The position numbers and the translations under genes are program-made. Shown in pieces: positions 31,855 through 38,969 of a stretch of DNA of 46,965 nucleotides. The notes under the pieces are model-generated. The model searched no databases and was not told where the DNA came from. It was given only the letters and a program-made list of their open reading frames with translations. This DNA comes from CAYJQO01 sp964372445 (lineage in GTDB: Bacteria; Patescibacteriota; Minisyncoccia; UBA6257; GWB1-50-10): NCBI GenBank assembly GCA_964372445.1, contig CAYJQO010000002.1, positions 1-46,965 on the forward strand, given 5' to 3'. How positions within the stretch are numbered: the stretch's first letter is position 1; each line of letters begins with the position of its first letter.

Positions 31855-31885
31855 GATAACACTTTGCCTTTGTAGGGTGATGAAT

Positions 31886-31914
31886 TTGACAAGGGCAACG
31901 AAGATATGTATGCT
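31886..31914 (+). promoter_or_regulatory. Promoter of the first secreted paralogue
   Basis: TTGACA (31886-31891), 17-nt spacer, TATGCT (31909-31914). The leader is about 53 nt and has AAGGAG at 31961-31966. Confidence 0.7.
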
Positions 31915-31973
31915 CAGATCAGTATTTTTCTGTCCTCATTGAAATATTTTCCACTAAATAAAGGAGTCAAGTA

Positions 31974-32483
31974 ATGAAAAACTCGTGCCTCTGCTTCGCC
32001 TTCATGTGCATCATCTTCGTAGCGGCGAGCTGTGTCACCAAGACATACGCTCAGGAAGTTCTCCGCTTAAGAGAGGATGAATTTCCCGATGCTGTAGCCA
32101 AAATACGGAACCGTGAGTGCGCGGTACTCCGTATCCCACTCTCTCCAACTGAGCTACGCCAGTTCAATGCTAATCCGTGTGGTCCGTACTTTATGGTGGC
32201 ACTCGTCCATGAGGATGACAGCTACCGGCACGACAACCTCGTCACCAAGATCATGTGCCAACTCGACGACCCTACGGACACCATCGCCAGCCACTGGTTC
32301 CTCTTCAAGCCCTCGAAGTTTGTGGTCGAAATCGACGACACGAAACAGACCCCGACCGCAATGCTGGTTCCGACCGAACGTGGTCCTAACCTAGCCTATG
32401 ATCAGGTTATCGTCCGGATTTCACAGAGAGACTACAAACAGTCTCCCTGCCTACCAAAACCATCGCGTACGAAGAAGAAGTGA
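31974..32483 (+). CDS. Secreted protein of unknown function, paralogue 1
   Basis: The 169-residue protein has a signal peptide (FAFMCIIFVAASCVTKTYA, cleavage near residue 27). Its Cys at SCVTK could also be a lipobox, though a poor one. The mature domain shares long blocks with the next paralogue: NPCGPYFMV, RHDNLVTKIMC, FVVEIDDTKQTPTA, LAYDQVIVRIS and QSPCLP. Three conserved Cys (CGPYF, IMC, SPC) suggest a disulfide. It has its own promoter, a strong ribosome binding site and a terminator. Family not recognised. Confidence 0.7.
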   Translation: MKNSCLCFAFMCIIFVAASCVTKTYAQEVLRLREDEFPDAVAKIRNRECAVLRIPLSPTELRQFNANPCGPYFMVALVHEDDSYRHDNLVTKIMCQLDDPTDTIASHWFLFKPSKFVVEIDDTKQTPTAMLVPTERGPNLAYDQVIVRISQRDYKQSPCLPKPSRTKKK

Positions 32484-32498
32484 TGTGGCTTTCCAAAG

Positions 32499-32530
32499 AC
32501 CCGCTCAATGTTTTGAGCGGGTTTTGCCTT
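32499..32530. terminator. Terminator after paralogue 1
   Basis: A stem CCCGCTCAA / TTGAGCGGG (32500-32508 / 32513-32521) followed by TTTTGCCTTTT. It has the same stem sequence as the terminator after paralogue 2. Confidence 0.85.
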
Positions 32531-32683
32531 TTACAAATATCTAATCTCCTCCTCGAGCTCGATGGCGAATCTCTTACGGACGCGTGATTTGAGCACCCGG
32601 GCGAGCCTCCGTACGTGACCCGCCGAGGCGCCGCCGCAGTTCACGAAGAGGTTGCCGTGAAAACTTGCGATCTCGAGATCGGT
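32531..32683 (-). pseudogene. Duplicated murB 3' fragment
   Basis: The minus-strand translation reads HGNLFVNCGGASAGHVRRLA and on to AIELEEEIRYL, clearly matching the C terminus of the intact MurB (HGNLFVNRGGAAAADVEKLA ... IQLEEEIRYF) over about 46 residues. There is no upstream MurB sequence; the open frame runs into unrelated codons up to 32737. It is left over from a duplication of the secreted-gene unit together with the murB end. Confidence 0.8.
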
Positions 32684-32730
32684 GGTAAGCCACGTAGGGT
32701 TAGTAGCATTATTTTTCCGCAACGATAAAC

Positions 32731-32760
32731 TTGACAAAAAGAATAAGGAATACTTATACT
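32731..32760 (+). promoter_or_regulatory. Promoter of the second secreted paralogue
   Basis: TTGACA (32731-32736), 18-nt spacer, TATACT (32755-32760). Confidence 0.65.
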
Positions 32761-32800
32761 AGCATCAGCATATTTCTCACAAATAGTAAAAAGGTTCGCT

Positions 32801-33298
32801 ATGAAAAGCTTTTACCTGTACATCTGCGTCGCGCTCATGACCGTAGGGGGCGCAACTGAATCACATGCGCAGAAAAACCTTCGACTCAAAGAAGACGAAG
32901 CACTAGAACTAACAAGGCAACTTAGGAACCGGGAATTGACGGTACTCCGCGTCTCCCTTTCCCAAGATCAGTTGCGTGAGTTCAATTTAAATCCATGCGG
33001 TCCATACTTCATGGTGACGTTCGACAATGAGTACGACGGCTACCGCCACGACAGCCTCGTTACCAAGATCATGTGCCGATTGGATAGCGGCAGTGACGGC
33101 ATCGTTGTTCTCTCGTTCCTCTTCCGTCCCGAGAAGTTCGTGGTCGAGATCGACGACACGAAACAGACCCCGACCGCCAGGTTCGTCCCGACCGAGCGTG
33201 ATCGTAACTTAGCCTATGATCAGGTTATCGTCCGGATTTCACGGAAACACTACGAGCAATCCCCCTGCCTGCCAGAACCATCGAACACAAGGAAGTGA
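32801..33298 (+). CDS. Secreted protein of unknown function, paralogue 2
   Basis: The 165-residue protein has a signal peptide (FYLYICVALMTVGGATESHA, cleavage near residue 24) and the same mature domain as paralogue 1: NPCGPYFMV, RHDSLVTKIMC, FVVEIDDTKQTPTA and LAYDQVIVRIS are shared, while N-terminal parts diverge. AAAAGG precedes the ATG by about 6 nt. Having two copies in tandem with separate promoters points to dosage or diversification of a surface or secreted factor. Role unknown. Confidence 0.7.
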   Translation: MKSFYLYICVALMTVGGATESHAQKNLRLKEDEALELTRQLRNRELTVLRVSLSQDQLREFNLNPCGPYFMVTFDNEYDGYRHDSLVTKIMCRLDSGSDGIVVLSFLFRPEKFVVEIDDTKQTPTARFVPTERDRNLAYDQVIVRISRKHYEQSPCLPEPSNTRK

Positions 33299-33314
33299 TG
33301 TAGCTTCCGAAAAA

Positions 33315-33352
33315 ACCCGCTCAACATAACATTTTGAGCGGGTTTTACGTTT
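33315..33352. terminator. Bidirectional terminator, paralogue 2 and murB
   Basis: A stem CCCGCTCAA / TTGAGCGGG (33316-33324 / 33334-33342) with a 9-nt loop, then TTTTACGTTT. The minus-strand side ends in TTTTTTC. Confidence 0.85.
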
Positions 33353-34298
33353 AAAAATACCTAATCTCCTCCTCAAGTTGTATTCCAAACTTTTTCCAAA
33401 CTCGCCCCTTGAGGGCACGCGCGAGTTTCTCAACGTCCGCTGCGGCGGCACCACCACGATTCACGAATAGATTCCCATGAGAGCAGGCGATCTCAACGCC
33501 GCCCACGCGCATACCCTTGGCGCCAACCTGCTCCAAGAGGTAGCCGGCCGGAATCTTGCCCTCAATAATTCTCTCCGGTGGAACGAGCCGGAGGGACCGC
33601 TTCGAAATGTTTTTCACCAGAACGTTCTTGAAGAAGCTTCCGGGACACCGAAGGCCTGGCTTATACTTGCGTTCCCGGAGCGTGATGATCGACCGAGAAA
33701 TGTTCCGCAGGTTCCTCGATGCATCTCGTTTCGTGAACTTGAGCCGAACACGCAGGATGAGGTGGGACGTACGCTTGAAGATGCTCTCCCGGTACGCGAA
33801 CCTGCATGCTTGCTTGGTGAGCCATCGGCGGCACTCGCCATCGTAAATCTCGACACCCTCGATGACTTCAGAAATGGAGTGTCCATAGGCACCGACGTTC
33901 CCCACCACCGCTCCGCCCACAGTGCCGGGGATGCCGGAGAGGGTCTCTATGCCGCGCAGGCCAAGTGTTGTTGCCCGACCGATCACCGAGGCGAGCGACA
34001 CGCCAGCATCAGCGAGTAATCGATTCTTCCCCACGGCTGCAATCCGTCCACCAAGGAATTGAACCAGGAGACAACGGAGGGTGCCATCGGGAAAAACCAC
34101 ATTGCTCCCACTGGCGAAAACGCGGTACGGCACCTCTCGTTCCAGTGCCCATCTGACCGCGGCGATGAACGCCTCGGGTGACCCTACCGAACAGAACAGT
34201 TCAGCTCGCCCGCCAATCTGAAAGGTCGAGTGTGGCGCGAGCGCCACATTCTTTTCCACATTCAGCTGCGGTCGCGAGCGCACTAATCGGTCGCCCAT
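33351..34298 (-). CDS. murB: UDP-N-acetylenolpyruvoylglucosamine reductase
   Basis: The 315-residue flavoenzyme uses NADPH to make UDP-N-acetylmuramate for peptidoglycan. Motifs: STFQIGGRAELF (about 24-35), FASGSNVVF FAD loop (about 61-69), LSGIPGTVGGAVVGNVGAYG (about 119-138), YRESIFK (about 168-174), PGSFFKNV with the catalytic Ser (about 219-226), and C-terminal HGNLFVN. The length is normal. The gene is monocistronic or last behind cutA. Its 3' end has been copied twice into the region to the left. Confidence 0.95.
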   Translation of the reverse strand: MGDRLVRSRPQLNVEKNVALAPHSTFQIGGRAELFCSVGSPEAFIAAVRWALEREVPYRVFASGSNVVFPDGTLRCLLVQFLGGRIAAVGKNRLLADAGVSLASVIGRATTLGLRGIETLSGIPGTVGGAVVGNVGAYGHSISEVIEGVEIYDGECRRWLTKQACRFAYRESIFKRTSHLILRVRLKFTKRDASRNLRNISRSIITLRERKYKPGLRCPGSFFKNVLVKNISKRSLRLVPPERIIEGKIPAGYLLEQVGAKGMRVGGVEIACSHGNLFVNRGGAAAADVEKLARALKGRVWKKFGIQLEEEIRYF

Positions 34299-34314
34299 TG
34301 CATGCGAAGAAGTG

Positions 34315-34641
34315 CTAGGGCCTTAACTCGCCCCGGAGCCATCGTACGTACTCCCCGTGAACGTTGCTTATTTCAATTGAGCCAACGAACGGCAAGCTAT
34401 CGCTGTGATGCTTCCGGACCAATTGCGAGAGTTTCTTGAAGCGCCCTGGTAATGTCTCTAGCACCAGCAGGCACCCCGTAGCGGTTTCAACCTTTCCGCT
34501 CTTGGGTGGCCAAAAGTAGTGTGCAGCCAGCCTTGGAAAAATATCAAAACATGCAATCAAGCGTTTGCGCAGGACCATGCTACCGATGGCACTGGCCTCT
34601 TTGAAGGTGTTGCAGTTCACCAAAACCCAGAGCACTTTCAT
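34315..34641 (-). CDS. cutA: CutA1 family protein
   Basis: The 108-residue protein has the CutA pattern: VLWVLVNCNTFKEASAIGSM (about 3-22), KRLIACFDIFPRL, YFWPP, CLLVLETLP, HHSDSLPFV and YVRWLRGEL. CutA proteins form stable trimers linked to divalent metal tolerance; the exact role is unclear. ATG 34641 fits the usual N terminus; ATG 34653, just after the CCA of tRNA-Arg, is an alternative. Cotranscription with the tRNA is likely. Confidence 0.85.
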   Translation of the reverse strand: MKVLWVLVNCNTFKEASAIGSMVLRKRLIACFDIFPRLAAHYFWPPKSGKVETATGCLLVLETLPGRFKKLSQLVRKHHSDSLPFVGSIEISNVHGEYVRWLRGELRP

Positions 34642-34654
34642 GTTTTTCCCCATC

Positions 34655-34729
34655 TGGTACCCCCACGAGGAATTGAACCTCGACCTTGGGCTTCGGAGGC
34701 CCACGCTCTATCCTTTGAGCTATGGGGGC
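34655..34729 (-). tRNA. tRNA-Arg (anticodon CCG), CCA encoded
   Basis: Read on the minus strand: acceptor GCCCCCA pairs with TGGGGGT (one G-T pair at the end), anticodon stem TGGGC/GCCCA holds loop CTCCGAA giving CCG, T arm CGAGG-TTCAATT-CCTCG, discriminator A and CCA (34655-34657). It lies 10 bp after the permease gene and directly before cutA. Confidence 0.95.
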
Positions 34730-34738
34730 GCTTCCCCA

Positions 34739-35848
34739 CTATAGAACAAGCGTGGCGATCTCGTAAACTATAGCAGCGGCGAACACAGCGAAGAGCGGCC
34801 AGGAGAGCCACCGCCAGCGGCTCGCCGGGAAAGCCCGCCGCCACATCGCCACCACGAAAATGCCCTCGAGCGCGAGGAAAATCCCGCCGACGAACCCAAG
34901 CGCCCCAAGGAAGCTCTGAAACCCTATGGCGTAGAAAAGGAGCGGCACGGCAAGCACGGCGGCGCCCGAGAGCCACTTTGAGATGTGCAGGTCAATGTGG
35001 AGAATATCCTTCACGTTCGCTCCAATAATGAAGTACGACGACCAGAGCGTGAGTAAACCCATGAGGCCGAGGAGCGAGGCGAGTCCCGGCGACAGAGCTC
35101 CAAGGCTATCCAGCGCCTCTGGCGAAACCGATGGGTTCAGGCGAAGGATGCCAACCACGAAGGTAAGGTAGACGATGGCCGGAATCACCGTGCCCCACAT
35201 AATAACCTTGCTGATGGAGAACCCGTGACCGGCTGCTTTTGCCTTGTGGTGTTCCTCAACCACCTTTGAGACTGCCGGTCTCCCGGCGAGCGAGAAGAGG
35301 AGGGGCCCAAAGGGCAGGAAGAGCGTCGGCCAATCAATCGCCTGGAACACCGGCGTCACGAGCGGCCGTCCGGCAGCCACAATGAAGACGATTGCCACGA
35401 TCGCCAGAATGCTCACCGCGCCCAGCGATTCTGCGGCGCCAAGCCAAGAGAGTTTCATAAAGATGAACACGGAAGAGACTGCCCAGAAAGCGAGGAGCGC
35501 CACCGTGCCACCCCACCCGAAGGCAATCGCCGAGAAGGTGGGAGCGAGGATGAGGTAGACCACCAGGACGAGTGAGAGCTCGAGGAGGATGGTGACAGAG
35601 GCAAACCGCGAGATGTGGTGCGGCAGGTACCGGCGTGCTAGGTAGAAGAACTGGTGTTCGCCTGGCTGGCGCTCCGCCACGCGGGCGTACATGAGGTGGA
35701 TGGCACCGTAGACGCCCGTGAAGACAGCTAGGTAGATGACACCGGCGACGAGCCCCACCCGGCTCACCAGGTACGGTAAAGAAAAAATGCCCGCGCCGAT
35801 AATGGTACCCGCGAGCAGCCCTGTTGCGAGCAGAGGTTCTTTACGCAT
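34739..35848 (-). CDS. Amino acid permease (aromatic/HAAAP-like)
   Basis: The 369-residue protein has about ten or eleven transmembrane helices. The first contains ATGLLAGTIIGAGIFSLPYL, the broken-helix substrate motif (GxxIGAGIfxLP) of the APC superfamily, in a form close to aromatic amino acid permeases (HAAAP/Trp-Tyr type). It would import an amino acid with H+ or Na+, which fits an organism with limited biosynthesis. It is the third gene of the SLOG, EF-like, permease run, 14 bp after the preceding stop. Exact substrate unknown. Confidence 0.82.
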   Translation of the reverse strand: MRKEPLLATGLLAGTIIGAGIFSLPYLVSRVGLVAGVIYLAVFTGVYGAIHLMYARVAERQPGEHQFFYLARRYLPHHISRFASVTILLELSLVLVVYLILAPTFSAIAFGWGGTVALLAFWAVSSVFIFMKLSWLGAAESLGAVSILAIVAIVFIVAAGRPLVTPVFQAIDWPTLFLPFGPLLFSLAGRPAVSKVVEEHHKAKAAGHGFSISKVIMWGTVIPAIVYLTFVVGILRLNPSVSPEALDSLGALSPGLASLLGLMGLLTLWSSYFIIGANVKDILHIDLHISKWLSGAAVLAVPLLFYAIGFQSFLGALGFVGGIFLALEGIFVVAMWRRAFPASRWRWLSWPLFAVFAAAIVYEIATLVL

Positions 35849-35862
35849 CCGGTGCTTTCCCG

Positions 35863-36126
35863 TTACTCGGCCGCGAACACCTGATCCCCCTCGCGAACCT
35901 TATCGCCAACCTTCACCCCTACCTCCTGACCCTTCTTCGCTTCCTTGATGTCTTTGTGGTCGTACTGCATCGACCTGATCGCCTCTCTGAAGTCGGTTGT
36001 GGCGCCTTTGAACTGCACCCGCTCGCCGACTTTGACTACCTTACTAAACTTAATGATAGCCACACCGATGCCGCCGTAGTAGTGGGTCACCTCCCCAATA
36101 GGTTTTGGCTCTTTCTCCTTCGCCAT
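35863..36126 (-). CDS. EF-Tu domain 2-like small protein
   Basis: The 87-residue protein, with PKPIGEVTHYYGGIGVAIIK and KVGERVQFKGATTDFREAI...VGDKVREGDQVF, resembles a lone beta-barrel domain 2 of translational GTPases; such proteins are annotated as translation elongation factor-like. There is no GTPase domain. The barrel could bind RNA or proteins, but its role is unknown. ATG 36126 is preferred over 36135 because it begins the conserved part. It lies 17 bp after the SLOG gene. Confidence 0.75.
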   Translation of the reverse strand: MAKEKEPKPIGEVTHYYGGIGVAIIKFSKVVKVGERVQFKGATTDFREAIRSMQYDHKDIKEAKKGQEVGVKVGDKVREGDQVFAAE

Positions 36127-36143
36127 GGTTCTCACGAAGCCTG

Positions 36144-36764
36144 CTACAGTATCCGACCTTTAACGCCATTCCTCGCCTCCTCTGACTCGATGAGGTCAAG
36201 GAGTTTGTCGATCAATGTCGCCGGGTTCTTGGAGAATACCACCTTACCCGGGCCGCGGTGAGAGCTCTCGATGAACCCCCGGAGCATGTCAGCGGTGCCA
36301 CCGGTGCCTTCCAAAACCCCAATCGGCTTCTGATCCTCGAATGCGATGGTGAACTCGTTCATGGTGCCGATTCTCCCGCAGATGATTACCGCTGCGTCTG
36401 ACGACCGGACGAGGAGCAGGTTCCTCCCGGAGTACTCAAACCCAGTGTAGATGATGAGATCGTGGTAGTCCGTTGGTAGGTGGTACGTTTTCACGTGCGC
36501 CGCCTTCGAGGCCGCTGGCGAGAGGCCGAACACCATACCACCCTCGGCCTTCGCCCCCTTCGCCGCCCAGAAGGGCGCACCGGTGGTCGCCCCGGTAACG
36601 AGCACCAGGCCTCGGCGCGCTACCTCCCGGCCGATCGCCTCGGCTTTCTCGTGGACGTCAGCTGCACAGTGGCCGGTCTCGGCGGAGCCGGAGACCGAGA
36701 TCTTGTACCGAAGCTGGTGGCTGTGGTTCACATGGTCCTGCCTCGCAACAGCCTTTCTCCGCAT
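36144..36764 (-). CDS. SLOG/LOG-like Rossmann protein (TIGR00725-type)
   Basis: The 206-residue protein shows YKISVSGSAETGHC (about 21-34), GREVARRGLVLVTGATTGAPFWAAKGA (about 48-74) and AVIICGRIGTMNEFTIAF (about 130-147), the GGxGTxxE-like site of the SLOG superfamily (LOG, DprA, lysine decarboxylase-like). Members bind nucleotides or nucleotide-derived ligands; a phosphoribohydrolase role is only possible. TATAAT (36771-36776, minus strand) ends 6 nt before the ATG, inside the end of the upstream gene, so it can be transcribed separately and leaderless. Confidence 0.8.
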   Translation of the reverse strand: MRRKAVARQDHVNHSHQLRYKISVSGSAETGHCAADVHEKAEAIGREVARRGLVLVTGATTGAPFWAAKGAKAEGGMVFGLSPAASKAAHVKTYHLPTDYHDLIIYTGFEYSGRNLLLVRSSDAAVIICGRIGTMNEFTIAFEDQKPIGVLEGTGGTADMLRGFIESSHRGPGKVVFSKNPATLIDKLLDLIESEEARNGVKGRIL

Positions 36765-36770
36765 ACCCAG

Positions 36771-36776
36771 ATTATA
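36771..36776 (-). promoter_or_regulatory. -10 element inside the MBL gene end, driving the SLOG gene
   Basis: A perfect TATAAT on the minus strand overlapping the stop of the MBL gene, 6 nt before the SLOG ATG. Confidence 0.6.
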
Positions 36777-38127
36777 ACACCACCGCTTCACCCGGGGTAG
36801 GGACATACGCCGCAACCGCAAGCTGATCGGTGATTTTCTCAGCGAGCGGCAACGACTGGTCCTCCTCGCCCTGCACCACGAAGGCTTTCTTGAGCCCGAG
36901 CCGCATGGGCGCGAGCCACGCGAGGAGCTGAGGCTGATCGGCATGTGCCGAGTAGCCGCTGATCTGCCGCACCCGACAGGCAACCGGCACCTGCTGCCCC
37001 ATAATTTTTACGGTAGGTGCACCGTCAATAATCAATCGTCCGAGGGAACCGTGCGCCTGGTATCCTACAAAGAGGATGGTGCTCTTCGGGTCCGAGAGGT
37101 AGCGCTGCTCGTGGTGAAGGATCCGTCCCCCGTTCGACATGCCCGCGCCGGCAACGATCACCTTGGGGGGTGGGACATCGTTGATCGCCTTCGATTCCTC
37201 CTTGGTGAGCGTCATCCTGAGGCCAGGGAAGTTGAAGATGGCATCTCCCTTTGCAATCAACGCCATGGATTTCCGATTGAAGTACGTAGGATCTGTGGAA
37301 TACTTCTGGTAGACCGCGGTGAGTTTGATCGCTAGCGGGCTGTCGATGAAAACGGGTGCGCGTGGGATCCTGCCATTCTCCACAAGCTCGTTGAGCTCAA
37401 AAATCATCTCCTGGGTACGCTCGAGCGCAAATGCCGGGATCATGAACGTACCCTTCGCCTTCACGGTCTCCTCGATGAGGTCTTCGAGTATATCCTTTCG
37501 TGCATCCACGCTCTCGTGGACTCGGCTACCGTAGACAGATTCAACGAGCGCAAAGTCAGCGCCGCTGGGTAGCTCGGTTTGGTTGATGAAAGGCGCTGGG
37601 GTGTTCCCCAGGTCACCCGAGAAGATGATTCGCTTGTGCTCTGCCGTCACCATCACCGAGCTCGACCCCAAAATATGGCCGGCGTCGTAGAGCTCGACGT
37701 CAAAGGGGCCCACACAGACGTGGCTATGGTAGGGCACCTTCCTCCAAATACCCATGAGGCCGGTCACGTCGGCAATCTCATAGAGTGGCGGCTGCCGTTT
37801 ACGGAGCGCTTCCTCTCGGAGGAGGTGCTCCGAGTCAAGGAGCAGGAGCTCGGCGAAGTCTTTGGTCGGTGGCGTCGAGTACACCGCACCGACAAACCCG
37901 GCGCGGAAGAGCTGCGGGAGGCGACCGATGTGGTCAATGTGCGCGTGCGTCACGAACACCGCGCTGATCTCCTTCGGACCGTACGGAAACGGCTGGAAGT
38001 TACGCGCCTCGGCGTACGAACTTCCCTGGTTGAGCCCGCAGTCAATCAGGATTTGCGTCCCACCCGATTCGAGCAGGTAGTTCGAACCGGTCACCGATCG
38101 GGCACCGCCGTGGAAGGTAAGCTTCAT
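36772..38127 (-). CDS. Metallo-beta-lactamase/beta-CASP RNA-processing protein
   Basis: The 451-residue protein has MBL motifs FVTHAHIDHIGRLP (HxHxDH, about 58-71), DAGHILGSSSV (about 144-154), FSGDLGN (about 166-172), then beta-CASP blocks IPAFALERTQE, FIDSPLA, AGAGMSNGGRILHH and ISGYSAHADQ. This is the CPSF73-like/YsiH-type RNA exo-endonuclease family, distinct from RNase J. It probably cleaves or trims RNA. TACAAT (38140-38145, minus strand) leaves about a 5-nt leader. The 11 upstream codons of the ORF (to 38160) overlap this element and are excluded. Confidence 0.93.
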   Translation of the reverse strand: MKLTFHGGARSVTGSNYLLESGGTQILIDCGLNQGSSYAEARNFQPFPYGPKEISAVFVTHAHIDHIGRLPQLFRAGFVGAVYSTPPTKDFAELLLLDSEHLLREEALRKRQPPLYEIADVTGLMGIWRKVPYHSHVCVGPFDVELYDAGHILGSSSVMVTAEHKRIIFSGDLGNTPAPFINQTELPSGADFALVESVYGSRVHESVDARKDILEDLIEETVKAKGTFMIPAFALERTQEMIFELNELVENGRIPRAPVFIDSPLAIKLTAVYQKYSTDPTYFNRKSMALIAKGDAIFNFPGLRMTLTKEESKAINDVPPPKVIVAGAGMSNGGRILHHEQRYLSDPKSTILFVGYQAHGSLGRLIIDGAPTVKIMGQQVPVACRVRQISGYSAHADQPQLLAWLAPMRLGLKKAFVVQGEEDQSLPLAEKITDQLAVAAYVPTPGEAVVL

Positions 38128-38203
38128 GTAGGTGTTCCAATTGTACCGTAGCCGAACCAAAAAATCTCCCGACCGAGGGCCAATTGGGAGTGGTGAACCT
38201 CAC

Positions 38204-38410
38204 CTACTCGAAACGGTCCTCTTTGACGTGCCGGGCGATCTCAGCCGTGAGCATCTTCACGTGCCGCTCGTAATCCTTCGTGAGCTCGTGCCAGAGCATG
38301 GTGCAGTGCCCGCACCCTTTTGAAGTCGTGTGGTACTGCTTCATCCGCCAGAGGCTGTCCGATATCTCCGAGAGCTGCTGCACGAGATCGTGGTTCCAAT
38401 CCTTGAGCAT
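38204..38410 (-). CDS. Small CxxC protein of unknown function
   Basis: The 68-residue protein reads MLKDWNHDLVQQLSEISDSL and continues with a GCGHCTMLW segment and a KDYERHVKMLTAEIARHV helix. Cys and His residues (HTTSKGCGHC, HELTKDYERH) could bind a metal. TAGAAT upstream (38447-38452, minus strand) may be its promoter. Family not recognised, but the helical composition and intact frame support a gene. Confidence 0.6.
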   Translation of the reverse strand: MLKDWNHDLVQQLSEISDSLWRMKQYHTTSKGCGHCTMLWHELTKDYERHVKMLTAEIARHVKEDRFE

Positions 38411-38472
38411 AGAGAAAAAAACGTTAACGACCTTTCACGGTTATTCTAGTACACTTCCACAGCCACCGAGAC

Positions 38473-38501
38473 TTGACTTTCTACTATTTGAGGTGTACCA
38501 T
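38473..38501 (+). promoter_or_regulatory. Promoter of the 97-residue protein gene
   Basis: TTGACT (38473-38478), 17-nt spacer, TACCAT (38496-38501). The spacer and -10 closely match the promoter at 22044-22072. Confidence 0.65.
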
Positions 38502-38538
38502 TGTATTAGTTTTCTTGTAACCAATGTAAAGGTTAGCT

Positions 38539-38832
38539 ATGTCGGAAATTACCATTGGCAGCTTCCTCGAAGATGGCTCGGTTGAAATACACACCGGCAA
38601 CGTTACACTGGTGTTTACCCTCATCAACGACGAGGTGCGCATGACCGGCCGCTACACCCAAGCGCAAACGTTCGATCGGGCATCAACCTTCATCCCAAAA
38701 TGTCTATTCGACGACGCATGCCGGAGGGCCGGCGCACTGCTCCGCGCTCGGGAACGTGCCCGTACGGTCGATAGGCAAATGGGAGAATTGAGAAAAGGTG
38801 CCGAGGAACAGCAATTCACTTTTTCTTTTTGA
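38539..38832 (+). CDS. Small cytosolic protein of unknown function
   Basis: The 97-residue protein has a beta-rich first half (SEITIGSFLEDGSVEIHTGN, then VTLVFTLINDEVRMTGRYTQ) and a helical, basic second half (ARRAG...RARERARTVDRQMGE). AAAGG precedes the ATG by 6-7 nt. It is monocistronic, with a strong promoter and a terminator. Family not recognised. Confidence 0.6.
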   Translation: MSEITIGSFLEDGSVEIHTGNVTLVFTLINDEVRMTGRYTQAQTFDRASTFIPKCLFDDACRRAGALLRARERARTVDRQMGELRKGAEEQQFTFSF

Positions 38833-38859
38833 AGCCACGGAAGTGGCTTCTTTCATTTT
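38831..38859 (+). terminator. Intrinsic terminator
   Basis: A perfect 8-bp stem GAAGCCAC / GTGGCTTC with loop GGAA, then TTTCATTTT. It starts at the stop codon of the small gene. The remaining 38860-38969 holds nothing I can support. Confidence 0.8.
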
Positions 38860-38969
38860 ACTTCCTCTCGTAATGAACGCCTCGAGCGCCCAGGCCGCGA
38901 TTACCCGAACGCCAACGCTGGGCCAGGAATCGCCTTACCATTACCATTGCTATGGCACCGCACGCATCC

